Source: Rhodobacter sp. (lineage in GTDB: Bacteria > Pseudomonadota > Alphaproteobacteria > Rhodobacterales > Rhodobacteraceae). From it: 64,000 bases of DNA. Position 1 is the stretch's first letter. Each line of letters opens with the position of its first letter. Shown one piece after another: positions 1 through 7,785 of the stretch. Below the pieces are notes generated by a model. The model had not been told where the DNA came from. It saw only the letters and a list, made by a program, of their open reading frames with translations, and did not search any database. The stretch spans positions 53,189 to 117,188 of the forward strand of contig JAIXXB010000041.1 of assembly GCA_027490955.1 (NCBI GenBank). Direction: 5' to 3'. Both the position numbers and the translations under genes were made by a program.

Positions 1-457
1 TCACCACCAAAGGCGTGGTGACAAAGGACAGCGCCATCATGGCAGGGGCCATGCGAATTGCCACGGCTTCGGGGTTGCGCAGGGCCAATTGCTTGGGCAC
101 CAATTCGCCAATAATCAGGCTGACATAGGTGATGGCCAGCACAACGCCGCCCACGCCCATGGTTGCGGCCCAATCGCCGCCCACCCCGTGCGAGATCAGC
201 CAGCCTTGCAGACGCAGGCCCAGCGTGGCCCCCGAGAGCGCGCCCGAAAGCACCCCCACCATCGTGATGCCAATTTGCACAGTCGATAAAAACCGCCCCG
301 GACGCTGCGCCAAAGTCAGCGCCATCGCCGCCCCGCGCGAACGTGCTGCCATAGGTTTCAGCCGCCCCGTGCGCGCCGAAACAATCGCCAATTCCGACAT
401 GGCCAAAACGCCGTTCAGCACGATCAGCGCCAGAATCAAGCCAATTTCAAAAAACAT
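1..457 (-). CDS. CNNM/DUF21 hemolysin-family membrane protein (3' part outside window)
   Basis: The first 152 codons of a minus-strand gene lie here; the rest is cut by the window edge. The product starts MFFEIGLILALIVLNG, a hydrophobic helix followed by a serine/glutamate-rich turn (SELAIVSAR) and further membrane segments with the VPKQLALRNPE motif. That pattern is the N-terminal DUF21/CNNM transmembrane domain of the TlyC/CorC/YtfL family, whose full-length members continue into CBS pairs and a CorC-HlyC domain and are implicated in Mg2+/Co2+ homeostasis. The CBS part cannot be seen. The ATG at 457 is chosen because the hydrophobic helix begins immediately after it; no clear Shine-Dalgarno is visible. 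A true hemolysin role is unlikely. Confidence 0.82.
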   Translation of the reverse strand, partial: MFFEIGLILALIVLNGVLAMSELAIVSARTGRLKPMAARSRGAAMALTLAQRPGRFLSTVQIGITMVGVLSGALSGATLGLRLQGWLISHGVGGDWAATMGVGGVVLAITYVSLIIGELVPKQLALRNPEAVAIRMAPAMMALSFVTTPLVV

Positions 458-507
458 CCGCGGATCAAAACCCTGTATTGCAGGGGGCAAACATAGGCGG
501 TTGGCCT

Positions 508-1362
508 TTATTGCGCAAGGGTCTGGCCCTTTTGGGCGGCAAGGGCGCAGAAAAACTGCCATGCCACGCGGCCCGACCGCGCCCCGCGCGTCACCTGCCA
601 TTCCAGCGCCGCGCCGCGCCACTCGTCTTGCGGCAAATCCATGCCATAGGCGCGCAGATAACCCGCAATCATCGCCAAATACTCATCCTGATCGCAGGGG
701 TGAAAACCCAGCCACAGACCAAAACGATCTGACAGCGATACTTTTTCCTCTACCGCCTCGGCGCTGTGAATGGCGGCCTGCGCCTCGTTTTCAATCATAT
801 CGCGCGGCATCAGATGGCGGCGGTTCGATGTGGCATAAAGCACCACATTTTCAGGCCGCCCCGCAATGCCGCCATCCAGCACCGCCTTGAGCGATTTGTA
901 ATGCTGATCGCCCACATCAAAGGAAAGATCATCGCAAAACAGCACAAAACGATAGGGCGCTGCGCGCAATTGGGCCAGAAGGCGCGGGATAGAGGGCAGA
1001 TCGTCACGGGCAAGTTCGACCAGTTTCAGATCAAACCCTTCGGCGCGCAGCGCGCTGTGTATCGCCTTGACCAGCGAGGATTTTCCCATGCCCCGCGCCC
1101 CCCATAGCAGGGCGTTATTGGCAGGCAGGCCGCGGGCAAAGGCGCGGGTATTGTCCAGCAGCGTATCGCGCGCGCGGTTGATCCCCACCAAAAGCGGCAG
1201 ATCAATGCCCGCAACATGTGCCACAGGTTCCAGATAATCTGCCCCGCGCGCGCCTTGCCCGTGCCACAAAAAGGCAGGGGCAGCAAAATCAGGCGCGGGG
1301 GCTGGCGGGGGCGCAAGACGCTCTAGCGCCTGCGCGATGCGTTCCAGCAGGGCCTCAGTCAT
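508..1362 (-). CDS. DUF815 family AAA-type ATPase
   Basis: Predicted cytoplasmic P-loop ATPase of 284 residues, the usual size for DUF815. Walker A GARGMGKS is at about residues 88-95 and a Walker B-like [10 protein letters not shown] at about 139-148; later motifs include the [14 protein letters not shown] stretch typical of the family. The biochemical function of DUF815 proteins is not established. The ATG at 1362 was chosen over an upstream in-frame ATG because it gives the compact family N-terminus MTEALLERI and overlaps the tatC stop by 8 bases, suggesting translational coupling. It is the distal gene of the tatABC transcription unit, but nothing in the sequence shows a direct role in Tat export. 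Confidence 0.85.
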   Translation of the reverse strand: MTEALLERIAQALERLAPPPAPAPDFAAPAFLWHGQGARGADYLEPVAHVAGIDLPLLVGINRARDTLLDNTRAFARGLPANNALLWGARGMGKSSLVKAIHSALRAEGFDLKLVELARDDLPSIPRLLAQLRAAPYRFVLFCDDLSFDVGDQHYKSLKAVLDGGIAGRPENVVLYATSNRRHLMPRDMIENEAQAAIHSAEAVEEKVSLSDRFGLWLGFHPCDQDEYLAMIAGYLRAYGMDLPQDEWRGAALEWQVTRGARSGRVAWQFFCALAAQKGQTLAQ

Positions 1363-2215
1363 CGGCGGTGACGTCCTCATCCACCCAAGTGCCATTGGCG
1401 CGCTCTTCCGCCTCGCGCTGGCGTTCAAACCGCGTGATCAGGAAAATGGAAATCTCATACAGCGGATAGACGGCGGCAAATAGGATCAACTGGCTCATCA
1501 CATCGGGCGGGGTGACCACGGCGGCCACGAACAATATGGCGACAATGGCGTATTTGCGCGTGGCTTTCAGCCCTGCCGCCGTCAATATCCCTGCCTTGCC
1601 CAGCAGCGTCAGTAACACGGGCAATTGAAAACACAGCCCGAACGCCATCACAAAGGTCATGGTCAACGACAGATAGGCCTCGACGCTGCCCTGATAGACC
1701 ACGCCCGCAGGGGCTGTCGCCAAACTAGACCCTTCCATCGCGGCCTTGAACACATCTTCAAAGCCCAAGAAAAACGAAAAGGCAAAGGGCAGAATGATGA
1801 AATAGGCAAAGGTCGCGCCGACAATAAACATGATCGGCGATGCCAATAGAAATGGCAAAAACGCCGCCTTTTCATTGCGATACAGGCCCGGCGCGACAAA
1901 GCGCCAAAGCTGAAACGCAATGATCGGAAAGGCCATGGCAAAACCGCCCCACATGGCGATTTTGATCGCCACAAAGAATCCTTCTTGCAATTTGACCAGA
2001 ATGAATTGGCACTCTTGGCCGCGCGCCTCTAGCGCGGTGCACATCGGGATCGACAAGATGTTGAAAATCTTGTCCCAAATAAGATAGCCCAGCAAAAACG
2101 TGCCTGCAAACGTGGCGATCGAGACCAAGATGCGATAGCGCAACTCTTTGAGATGTTCGATCAGGGGGGCGGCGCTGTCTTCGACAGTGTCATCGACGGT
2201 GTCGGATTGGCTCAT
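1355..2215 (-). CDS. tatC: Sec-independent protein translocase TatC
   Basis: Integral inner-membrane receptor of the twin-arginine translocase: with TatB it binds the RR signal peptide of folded substrates. The 286-residue protein has the conserved N-terminal HLKELRYR motif (about residues 21-28) and six hydrophobic segments separated by the expected loops, including FxxxFE-type and Pro-rich periplasmic turns. Length is somewhat above the roughly 250-residue E. coli form because of acidic N- and C-terminal tails. It starts within the last codons of tatB (4-base ATGA overlap) and is followed by an overlapping DUF815 gene. At least two Tat-type signal peptides are encoded in this window (starts at 10745 and 51497). 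Confidence 0.97.
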   Translation of the reverse strand: MSQSDTVDDTVEDSAAPLIEHLKELRYRILVSIATFAGTFLLGYLIWDKIFNILSIPMCTALEARGQECQFILVKLQEGFFVAIKIAMWGGFAMAFPIIAFQLWRFVAPGLYRNEKAAFLPFLLASPIMFIVGATFAYFIILPFAFSFFLGFEDVFKAAMEGSSLATAPAGVVYQGSVEAYLSLTMTFVMAFGLCFQLPVLLTLLGKAGILTAAGLKATRKYAIVAILFVAAVVTPPDVMSQLILFAAVYPLYEISIFLITRFERQREAEERANGTWVDEDVTADD

Positions 2216-2757
2216 GTCGGGTCAGCCTTTTTGCGCGGGGTTTTGGTGGGGGTTTTGGTGGGGGTTTTGGTGGGGGAAGGCGCCTGTGCCTGTGCCGCTG
2301 TGGCAGGGGTGGGCGGTGCGGATGCGGGCGGTGCGGATGCGGGCGCTGCGGATGCGGGCGCTGGTGCAGCCGTATCTGGCGCGGGGGCCGTTTCGGCCGC
2401 TGCGGCAGGCGCGGGGGTTGCAACTGGCGGCATTGGCGGCGGTGTCAGCGGTTTGGTTGCTGGTTTGTTTGGTTTCAGCGGATCCCATTTTTCAAACTTG
2501 TCGGCGGCCGCGCGCACCTTATCCAGCCCCATCGCCGCAGGGGATGTGGCCGCGCGCATATCTTTTGCCACGTCAGATACGCCCGATTCCTTGGCCGCTT
2601 GCTCCATCGCGCGGGAAAAATCGCGCGCCATCGCCCGAATTTTCCCCGTAATGCGCCCCAACTGGCGAAACATTTCTGGCAAGTCCTTTGGCCCGATGAC
2701 GATCAGCGCCACCACGCCAATAATCATCAATTCGGCCCAGCCGATATCCCCAAACAT
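2212..2757 (-). CDS. tatB: Sec-independent protein translocase TatB
   Basis: Single-span component of the Tat receptor complex. The 181-residue product begins [23 protein letters not shown], the canonical TatB N-terminal helix with its Glu and the hinge [13 protein letters not shown], followed by an amphipathic helix to about residue 75. The remaining half is a low-complexity Ala/Pro/Thr tail ending in tandem TKTP units and basic residues. TatA/B tails are known to be variable and dispensable in part, so the repeat tail probably does not alter the assignment. It lies 27 bases downstream of tatA and overlaps tatC by 4 bases. Confidence 0.95.
   Translation of the reverse strand: MFGDIGWAELMIIGVVALIVIGPKDLPEMFRQLGRITGKIRAMARDFSRAMEQAAKESGVSDVAKDMRAATSPAAMGLDKVRAAADKFEKWDPLKPNKPATKPLTPPPMPPVATPAPAAAAETAPAPDTAAPAPASAAPASAPPASAPPTPATAAQAQAPSPTKTPTKTPTKTPRKKADPT
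2239..2274. repeat. Three perfect 12-bp tandem repeats inside tatB
   Basis: The unit GGTTTTGGTGGG (plus-strand reading) occurs three times in a row without mismatch. On the coding strand it gives repeated Thr-Lys-Thr-Pro near the C-terminus of TatB. Copy-number change would alter tail length in frame, since the unit is a multiple of three. Confidence 0.9.
2318..2362. repeat. 15-bp near-perfect tandem repeats inside tatB
   Basis: Three consecutive 15-bp units (GCGGATGCGGGCGGT, the second and third with one change) encode the Ala/Ser/Pro-rich repeat of the TatB tail. Together with the 12-bp repeat nearby they show that the TatB tail grew by in-frame slippage. Confidence 0.85.
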
Positions 2758-2784
2758 GGCCTATCCTTTGGCTATTAGCGGCTG

Positions 2785-3006
2785 TTATGCTTTGTCTTTT
2801 GCGGCGAGGTCTTTTTCGGCGGGCGTCACGTCTTTGGCCGCTTCAGCCGCTTCTTTTTCAAGTTCGGCCGTGCCGTCAGAAACACCCTTTTTGAAGGCGG
2901 TAATACCCTTGCCCACTTCGCCCATCAAATTGGCGATTTTGCCGCGCCCGAACAGCACCAGCACGACAATGGCAATCAGCAGAATTTGCAATGGACCCAT
3001 TTGCAT
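2785..3006 (-). CDS. tatA: Twin-arginine translocase pore subunit TatA
   Basis: Small (73 residues) inner-membrane protein that oligomerises to form the Tat translocation path. It shows the short N-terminal span ([15 protein letters not shown]), the FGRGKI hinge, then an amphipathic helix with the conserved [10 protein letters not shown] stretch and a charged tail. The start at 3006 is supported by an AAGGAG Shine-Dalgarno at 3014-3019 (7-base spacing); upstream in-frame ATGs lack this and would add a basic leader that does not fit the family. First gene of tatABC, with a 135-bp divergent region before the WYL regulator. Confidence 0.96.
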   Translation of the reverse strand: MQMGPLQILLIAIVVLVLFGRGKIANLMGEVGKGITAFKKGVSDGTAELEKEAAEAAKDVTPAEKDLAAKDKA

Positions 3007-3088
3007 CGTTTGTCTCCTTAGCTGCCCCGTGCAGCGATAGCGTGTAACTTGCGCCCGATGGGCGGGGTTGCGCAAGATAAACCCACGC

Positions 3089-3117
3089 TTGATTGCCGTT
3101 TAACTGACATATATATG
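3089..3117 (+). promoter_or_regulatory. Candidate promoter of the WYL regulator
   Basis: TTGATT at 3089-3094 and TATATG at 3112-3117 are separated by 17 bases, a sigma-70-like arrangement on the plus strand 24 bases before the gene start. The -10 hexamer lies inside the 20-bp palindrome. The match was found by eye, so confidence is modest. Confidence 0.4.
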
Positions 3118-3122
3118 TCAGT
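3103..3122. promoter_or_regulatory. Perfect 20-bp palindrome, candidate operator
   Basis: ACTGACATATATATGTCAGT reads identically on both strands. It sits between tatA and the divergent WYL-family regulator, 19 bases upstream of that gene's ATG and overlapping its likely -10 box. TGACA...TGTCA half-sites are what a dimeric helix-turn-helix regulator would bind, so autorepression by the adjacent gene is the simplest reading. Confidence 0.65.
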
Positions 3123-3141
3123 AGCTTGACAGGAGATCGCC

Positions 3142-3822
3142 ATGCAAAAGGCGCAGAACCGAACCGACCGCCTGTTTGATCTGATCCAAACCCTGCGCGA
3201 TGGGCGGTTGCACCGCGCGGCGGATTTGGCGCAAAAACACGCCGTCACCGCGCGCACGATTTGGCGCGATATGGATGCGCTGCGCCAAACGGGGCTGGCG
3301 ATAGAGGGCGAGCGCGGCGTGGGTTATATCCTGCGCATGCCGCTTGCGCTGCCGCAAATGATGTTGACCCCGTCAGAGATGGAGGCCCTGCGCGAGGGGC
3401 TGCGCGCCATTGCCGCAGGGGCAGATGCAACCCTTGCCAAGGGCGCGCGCAGTTTGGCCGCCAAAATCGCCGCCATCACCCCTGCCAGCGCCGATAAGGC
3501 CGATTTATTTGCCGCCAAACCGCCCCGCGCCGCGCGCACCCCTGCCTTTGTGCCTGCCCTGCGCCGCGCCATCCGCGCGCGCGCCCTTGTCAGCATCAGC
3601 CATATCGAGCCGACCAATATCCTGTCGCACAGCGATATGCGCCCGCTGTTTTTAGATTTGAAATCCAGCATTTGGACATTGACCGCCTATTGCGAAACCG
3701 CGCAAGCCTTTCGGGTTTTGCGCCTAGACCGCATTCAATGGGTCACCCCCCTGCGCGAGGTATTCGCGCGCCAAGCAGGTCGCGAATTGGCCGATTTTCG
3801 CGCGCTGCAACAGGCGCCTTAG
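3142..3822 (+). CDS. HTH/WYL-domain transcriptional regulator (YafY-like)
   Basis: DNA-binding regulator of 226 residues. An N-terminal HTH_11/DeoR-type winged helix spans about residues 7-60 (motif RLFDLIQTLRDGR, then LHRAADLAQKHAVTARTIW), followed by a linker and a C-terminal WYL-type ligand-sensing domain (about 135-215). A GGAGATCGCC leader with AGGAG at 3131-3135 supports the ATG at 3142. WYL regulators usually sense small ligands or nucleic acids and often control their own gene; the palindrome just upstream fits that. The gene is divergent from tatA and converges with the Gfo/Idh gene 14 bases away, so its target is not obvious from context. The ligand is unknown. Confidence 0.85.
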   Translation: MQKAQNRTDRLFDLIQTLRDGRLHRAADLAQKHAVTARTIWRDMDALRQTGLAIEGERGVGYILRMPLALPQMMLTPSEMEALREGLRAIAAGADATLAKGARSLAAKIAAITPASADKADLFAAKPPRAARTPAFVPALRRAIRARALVSISHIEPTNILSHSDMRPLFLDLKSSIWTLTAYCETAQAFRVLRLDRIQWVTPLREVFARQAGRELADFRALQQAP

Positions 3823-3836
3823 GGCTTTTGGGCAAG

Positions 3837-4829
3837 TCAAAGGCGAATAGGACATTTGCTTTGCACCGACAGCATCGCCGCCTCGGCAATCTCGGATGCG
3901 CGCAGCCCATCGGTGGCATCAGGTGTCACAGGCCGCCCCGTGGCCACCGCCTCGGCAAAATCCATGATCTCGGCGCGGTAGGCTTCGGCATAGCGCTGGA
4001 AATAGCTGAAATAGGGTTTTTCGCCCGTCACACCCTGATGAGTTGACAGCACAAGTTGCGATTGCGCCAGATTGCCCACGGCCGCCTGCCCCAAAGTGCC
4101 CAACACCTCTAGCCGCTGGTCATAGCCAAAGGCCGCGCGCAGCGAGTTCAGCACAGTCACATGGGTTCCGCGCGCCATGCGGATTGTGGTGGTGGTGGTG
4201 TCCACTTGGCCCACAGTCAGATAATCGGGATTGATCAGCGCATCAGCCATCACATAAACCTCGGCCACCTCATCGTCTAAAAGCCAGCGGATCAGGTCAT
4301 AATCATGCACCGCTGTTTCCTTGATCAGGCCAGAGGAATGGATAAACCCTTCCACAGGCGGCGCTTCGGCATCGCGCGAGATGATCAGCACCTGTTCGGG
4401 CGTGCCAATTTTGCCCGCGGCGATGGCCTGTTTCAGCGCGATGAAATGCGGATCAAAGCGGCGGTTGAACCCCATTTGCACAAAGCTTTCGCGCCCTTGC
4501 AGCGCGGCAAGGCAGGCGCGGGCGCGGCCGATGTCGTGATCGATGGGCTTTTCGCAAAAGATATGCGCCTGCGTTTGCGCCGCGCGTTGCAGGTAATCGG
4601 CATGGGTGCGCGGCGGGGTGGCGATGATATAGGCGGCAATGGAGGCATCCTCAAAGGCGCTGTCCATATCCACCACCCGCGCCCCCGTGGCCGCCGCCAG
4701 CGCGCCCGCGCGCTCGGCCGAAGGATCGACGATAAAGGCCAGTTCCATGCGCGCATCAGTTGCAAGGTTCATGGCATGGGTGCTGGCCATCTCGCCTGCT
4801 CCGAACAGGCAAATGCGAAACTTTTTCAT
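3837..4829 (-). CDS. Gfo/Idh/MocA oxidoreductase, inositol 2-dehydrogenase-like
   Basis: NAD(P)-dependent sugar or cyclitol dehydrogenase of 330 residues. The Rossmann motif GAGEMA is at residues 10-15, the family Lys in CEKP at 92-95, and the catalytic HDYD at 175-178, as in IolG. It is most like myo-inositol 2-dehydrogenases but family members also oxidise glycosides, so the substrate is not fixed by sequence. It is the last gene of a minus-strand trio: its ATG overlaps the stop of the NagB-fold gene by 4 bases. The partner genes (IolE-like enzyme, ROK kinase, ABC importer) place it in carbohydrate catabolism. Confidence 0.87.
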   Translation of the reverse strand: MKKFRICLFGAGEMASTHAMNLATDARMELAFIVDPSAERAGALAAATGARVVDMDSAFEDASIAAYIIATPPRTHADYLQRAAQTQAHIFCEKPIDHDIGRARACLAALQGRESFVQMGFNRRFDPHFIALKQAIAAGKIGTPEQVLIISRDAEAPPVEGFIHSSGLIKETAVHDYDLIRWLLDDEVAEVYVMADALINPDYLTVGQVDTTTTTIRMARGTHVTVLNSLRAAFGYDQRLEVLGTLGQAAVGNLAQSQLVLSTHQGVTGEKPYFSYFQRYAEAYRAEIMDFAEAVATGRPVTPDATDGLRASEIAEAAMLSVQSKCPIRL

Positions 4830-5602
4830 GGCGTATCTCCTGCTGCGGCGCTGCGATCGGCGTAAAGGGTGGCATCGGCGCAGCAGGCCCAGACGCTGGC
4901 AGGCCAGTGCGGATCATAGCCCGTGGCCTGCGCCAAACGGGTAAAAGCGCGGCGCTTGTCCGCCCCCCACAGCAGCATGGCCGAAGCCCGCGCTTGCGCG
5001 ATGGTGGCAATGCCCACAGTCACGCCATGGCTGGGCACCTGATCTAGGCTGGTAAAATCGGGAAATGTCACCAGATTGTCGCGGCGCGTCTGGTCTGCCA
5101 GCGGCACGATGCGGGTGCGGCTGGCCATATCCGCGCCTTGCGGGTTAAAGGCGACATGGCCATCCCCTGCCCCACTGGCCAGCAAAAACAAATCAATCCC
5201 CCCTGCTGCGGCGATGCGCGCATCATAGGCGGCGGGGTTGGCAGGATCGGGCAGCCAGATATGGCCCTGATCAATGCAGTGAGGGGGGGCAAGCTCGGCG
5301 TTCAAGACGGCCAAAATTTCCTCGCGGGCAAAGCGGCGGCAGGAATAATGCGCGTTTTCAGGGACATGATCCATCGCGGGGGTCAGATAGTCATCCATCA
5401 TCACGATAATCAGCTGCGACAAATCCAGCCTTTGCGCGCGGGCAAGGCGCGACAGCGCAGCATAGACAGGGCGCGGGCTGCGCCCACCGGGGCAGCCCAG
5501 CAAAAACGGGCCTGCGCGCGCCCTCAGACGCGCGGCAATATCCTGCGCCACCGCCAGACCAAGAGCATCGGCTGTCTCAAGGATCACCACGCGGCGGCTC
5601 AT
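4826..5602 (-). CDS. NagB-fold sugar-phosphate isomerase/deaminase-like protein
   Basis: Cytosolic protein of 258 residues in the glucosamine-6-phosphate deaminase/6-phosphogluconolactonase superfamily. The N-terminal phosphate loop GCPGGRSPRPVY is at about 36-47, MMDDYL at 68-73 carries the acidic general-base position, and GDGHVAFN at about 146-153 carries the Asp and His of the NagB loop. In canonical NagB the loop continues N-E-P with a catalytic Glu; here it reads N-P-Q, so that Glu is missing. Substrate or reaction may therefore differ from GlcN6P deamination. It is coupled by 4-base overlaps to the IolE-like gene upstream and the dehydrogenase downstream. Confidence 0.83.
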   Translation of the reverse strand: MSRRVVILETADALGLAVAQDIAARLRARAGPFLLGCPGGRSPRPVYAALSRLARAQRLDLSQLIIVMMDDYLTPAMDHVPENAHYSCRRFAREEILAVLNAELAPPHCIDQGHIWLPDPANPAAYDARIAAAGGIDLFLLASGAGDGHVAFNPQGADMASRTRIVPLADQTRRDNLVTFPDFTSLDQVPSHGVTVGIATIAQARASAMLLWGADKRRAFTRLAQATGYDPHWPASVWACCADATLYADRSAAAGDTP

Positions 5603-6474
5603 TGCAAGGCATCCCTCAGAGCGTCTTGCAGAAAGTCCAAATTGCGGCGGGCCAAAGCCTCGGGTGTTTCGCTGGCCCCGATTGCGGGGTCTTGCTCGAC
5701 GATCACCACGCCCGCGTAACCACGGCGGGTCAACAGCGCCAGAACCGCCTTGATATCCACCGCACCATCTGGCAGCGCGCACATCACCCCCTGATCAAAA
5801 GAGGCATTGATCCCCAGCGCCCCTGCCAGCACCCGCGCGCGCACCGCAGGATCGACATTTTTCAAATGCACAAAGCCGATCCTGTCCCAGACTTTGGCCA
5901 TATAGCCCAGCACATCCTGATCCCAAAATCCGTGGTGACCCGTATCAAAGCACAGGCTGACATCGGTTTCATCCAGCATCCTGTCAATCTGGGCCTCGCG
6001 CTCGATACAGGTGCCGACATGGGGGTGGATATGCAAGGTGATGCCATAATTCTCGCGCATCAACTGACCTGCCATTTGGATCATGCGGATGACGCCGCGC
6101 CATCCTGCCGCATCCACCACACCTTGCGCATGGGGCGGATAATACTCGCTTTCATCCATCAAAATCAGATCGCGCGCGCCAAGGGCGGGCAGCAAACGGC
6201 CAAAGCGGTGTAGCGCCTCGATCAGCACAGGCGCGCTAGCAGGATCGGCCAGCGTGTGCACATGCGCAGCCCCTGCAAGGGTCAGATCGCGCTGGCGCAG
6301 CGCCGCGCCAAGGGCAATGGGATCTTGCCCCAAAAAGCCAAGCGGGCCAAGTTCCGTCACCCGATAACCCGCACGCGCCACAGCGTCCAAATAGGCCGCA
6401 GGGGTGATTGAATTGCCTTCGGGGTAGAAAACCCCCCAAGAGCAGGGCGCGTTTCCAATTTTCAAGGCGCGCAT
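5599..6474 (-). CDS. IolE-like TIM-barrel sugar isomerase/dehydratase
   Basis: AP-endonuclease-2/xylose-isomerase-fold enzyme of 291 residues. The N-terminal IGNAPCSWG (residues 6-14) is the IolE signature. Metal-ligand motifs appear in order: MDESE (about 106-110), LHIHPHVGTC (147-156), CFDTGHHGFW (175-184), FVHLKNVD (201-208) and VIVEQDP near 260. IolE dehydrates 2-keto-myo-inositol; related barrels isomerise or cleave 3-keto sugars. The next upstream ATG (6483) would give MKG plus the same protein; neither start has a clear Shine-Dalgarno, and 6474 is chosen for similarity to family N-termini. First gene of the minus arm of the sugar cluster. Confidence 0.85.
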   Translation of the reverse strand: MRALKIGNAPCSWGVFYPEGNSITPAAYLDAVARAGYRVTELGPLGFLGQDPIALGAALRQRDLTLAGAAHVHTLADPASAPVLIEALHRFGRLLPALGARDLILMDESEYYPPHAQGVVDAAGWRGVIRMIQMAGQLMRENYGITLHIHPHVGTCIEREAQIDRMLDETDVSLCFDTGHHGFWDQDVLGYMAKVWDRIGFVHLKNVDPAVRARVLAGALGINASFDQGVMCALPDGAVDIKAVLALLTRRGYAGVVIVEQDPAIGASETPEALARRNLDFLQDALRDALQ

Positions 6475-6599
6475 TCCTTTCATTGCATGGCATATATCTA
6501 TGCAAAATAACGCTAGCATGTGCCCAAAAGGGTGCAATTGTGCCCAAAGTCACGTTGCTTTTGCGGCCAAGCTGGGGCCAGTATGGCATAGGGGGGAAG
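6475..6599. promoter_or_regulatory. Divergent control region of the sugar cluster
   Basis: This short gap separates the minus arm from the LuxR-type regulator. It holds an inverted repeat TTGCAT/ATGCAA (6483-6488 and 6500-6505) flanking an AT-rich TATATCTA segment, and a direct repeat GTGCCCAAA at 6520-6528 and 6540-6548 whose starts are 20 bases apart. These are plausible regulator or RNA polymerase sites for both arms; no strong -35/-10 pair is certain. Confidence 0.45.
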
Positions 6600-7622
6600 A
6601 TGGGACAGCGCGACACGCAATCGGAGATAGAGGTCGCGGCGCGGGCAGTCGACCATCTGGGAACACGCCGCTTTTATGATTCCCTCTTGGATCTTTTGGG
6701 CACAGCCGCACCGCATGATTTGGCCGCACTTGTGCGCTATTCCCGCGCAGCCCCGCCAGACCTGATTATCCCGCGCATCGAGCCGACCGAGGCGATTATG
6801 GCCTATTACAGCCATTACTACGCCTTTGACCCGTTTTATGCGCTGTGGAAAAACGGCGGCGAGACGGGGGTTTACCGCCTGCGCGCCATCGAGGCGGGGA
6901 TTGGCCGTTCGGCCTATGCGCGCGAATTTCTGACGCAAATGCATATCCATGACGAAATCGCCGTGTTTTTGCCGCCCATTGGCGATGCTTCGCCCACGCT
7001 GATCCTTGATCGGGCCAAGGGCAATTTTCTGGCCAGCGAAGTGGCGCGCATTCGGCGTTTGTTTCCGCTGCTGGCCTCTTTGCACAGCCGCCATCTTGCC
7101 ACCATCGCCACCACGGGGATGGACAGTGAAAACTCTCCCATCGGGCCAGAACGGCCGCTGCGCTTTGTCGATCAGCACGGGCGGCAGATTTTTGCCACCG
7201 CCGCTTGGGCCGAGCAGGCCGCCGACCCCGACATCGCCCAAGCCTTGCAGATTGTCGTCGCGCGCGGGCCTTGCACAGTGCATCTCAAAGGGCAGATGGC
7301 GCTGCGCCGCACCCAATTACCACCCGATTTTGGCCCCGCGCCCAGCGGCTATTGCGACGAAATCTCGCCCGACAGGCAGGCAGGGGCCGCCGCGCCCACC
7401 ACAGATGATTTGCCCGCCCGCCTTGCAGACCAGCTGAGCGAGCGCGAACGCACAGTGGTCTTGCTGACATTGCAAGGCCATCCCGTCATCGAAATCGCCC
7501 GCCGCATGGGCCTGTCGCGCGGCACAGTCAAGAACTATCGCCTGACAATCTATCGCAAATTAGACATCACCACCGAACGCGAATTGTTTTTGGAATTCAT
7601 GGCCGCCCAGCGCGGCGCCTGA
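6600..7622 (+). CDS. LuxR-type HTH transcriptional regulator
   Basis: Regulator of 340 residues with a C-terminal LuxR helix-turn-helix (about 284-335: LSERERTVVLLTLQG, then IARRMGLSRGTVKNY). The N-terminal 180 residues have no recognisable response-receiver Asp pocket or acyl-homoserine-lactone-binding signature, so this is neither an obvious NarL-type response regulator nor a LuxI partner; it may sense a sugar or metabolite directly. The ATG at 6600 follows a GGGGGGAAG purine run. It sits between the two arms of the sugar cluster, in the same direction as the transport arm, and is the likely local regulator of both. Confidence 0.85.
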   Translation: MGQRDTQSEIEVAARAVDHLGTRRFYDSLLDLLGTAAPHDLAALVRYSRAAPPDLIIPRIEPTEAIMAYYSHYYAFDPFYALWKNGGETGVYRLRAIEAGIGRSAYAREFLTQMHIHDEIAVFLPPIGDASPTLILDRAKGNFLASEVARIRRLFPLLASLHSRHLATIATTGMDSENSPIGPERPLRFVDQHGRQIFATAAWAEQAADPDIAQALQIVVARGPCTVHLKGQMALRRTQLPPDFGPAPSGYCDEISPDRQAGAAAPTTDDLPARLADQLSERERTVVLLTLQGHPVIEIARRMGLSRGTVKNYRLTIYRKLDITTERELFLEFMAAQRGA

Positions 7623-7649
7623 ACTTTGCCCGCGTAGCGGAGCCTCTTT

Positions 7650-7739
7650 GGGGCATCTTTGGGGCATGTGCGGGCCCTATGCGGGGCATGACCAAAAGCA
7701 CTATTTGCCAAACAAGAAAGCCGCCGCATGATGGGGCAT
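7650..7739. repeat. Four GGGGCAT repeats upstream of the sugar import operon
   Basis: GGGGCAT occurs at 7650-7656, 7661-7667, 7683-7689 and 7733-7739, the first two inside a repeated CTTTGGGGCAT. Start-to-start spacings are 11, 22 and 50 bases; the first two approximate one and two helical turns. They lie in the gap between the LuxR gene and the second dehydrogenase gene, where operator sites would be expected. Confidence 0.5.
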
Positions 7740-7785
7740 ATCGTGGCCCAAGCTTGGGGCCATAGGGTGCAAATAGGGGGCTGTG

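Noticed and set aside
129..890. Plus-strand open frames across 129-890
   Set aside because: They run antisense to the CNNM and DUF815 genes, which have recognisable motifs on the minus strand.
7650..7739. CRISPR array
   Set aside because: The repeats are 7 bases with unequal spacing; no longer repeat/spacer structure or cas gene exists in the window.
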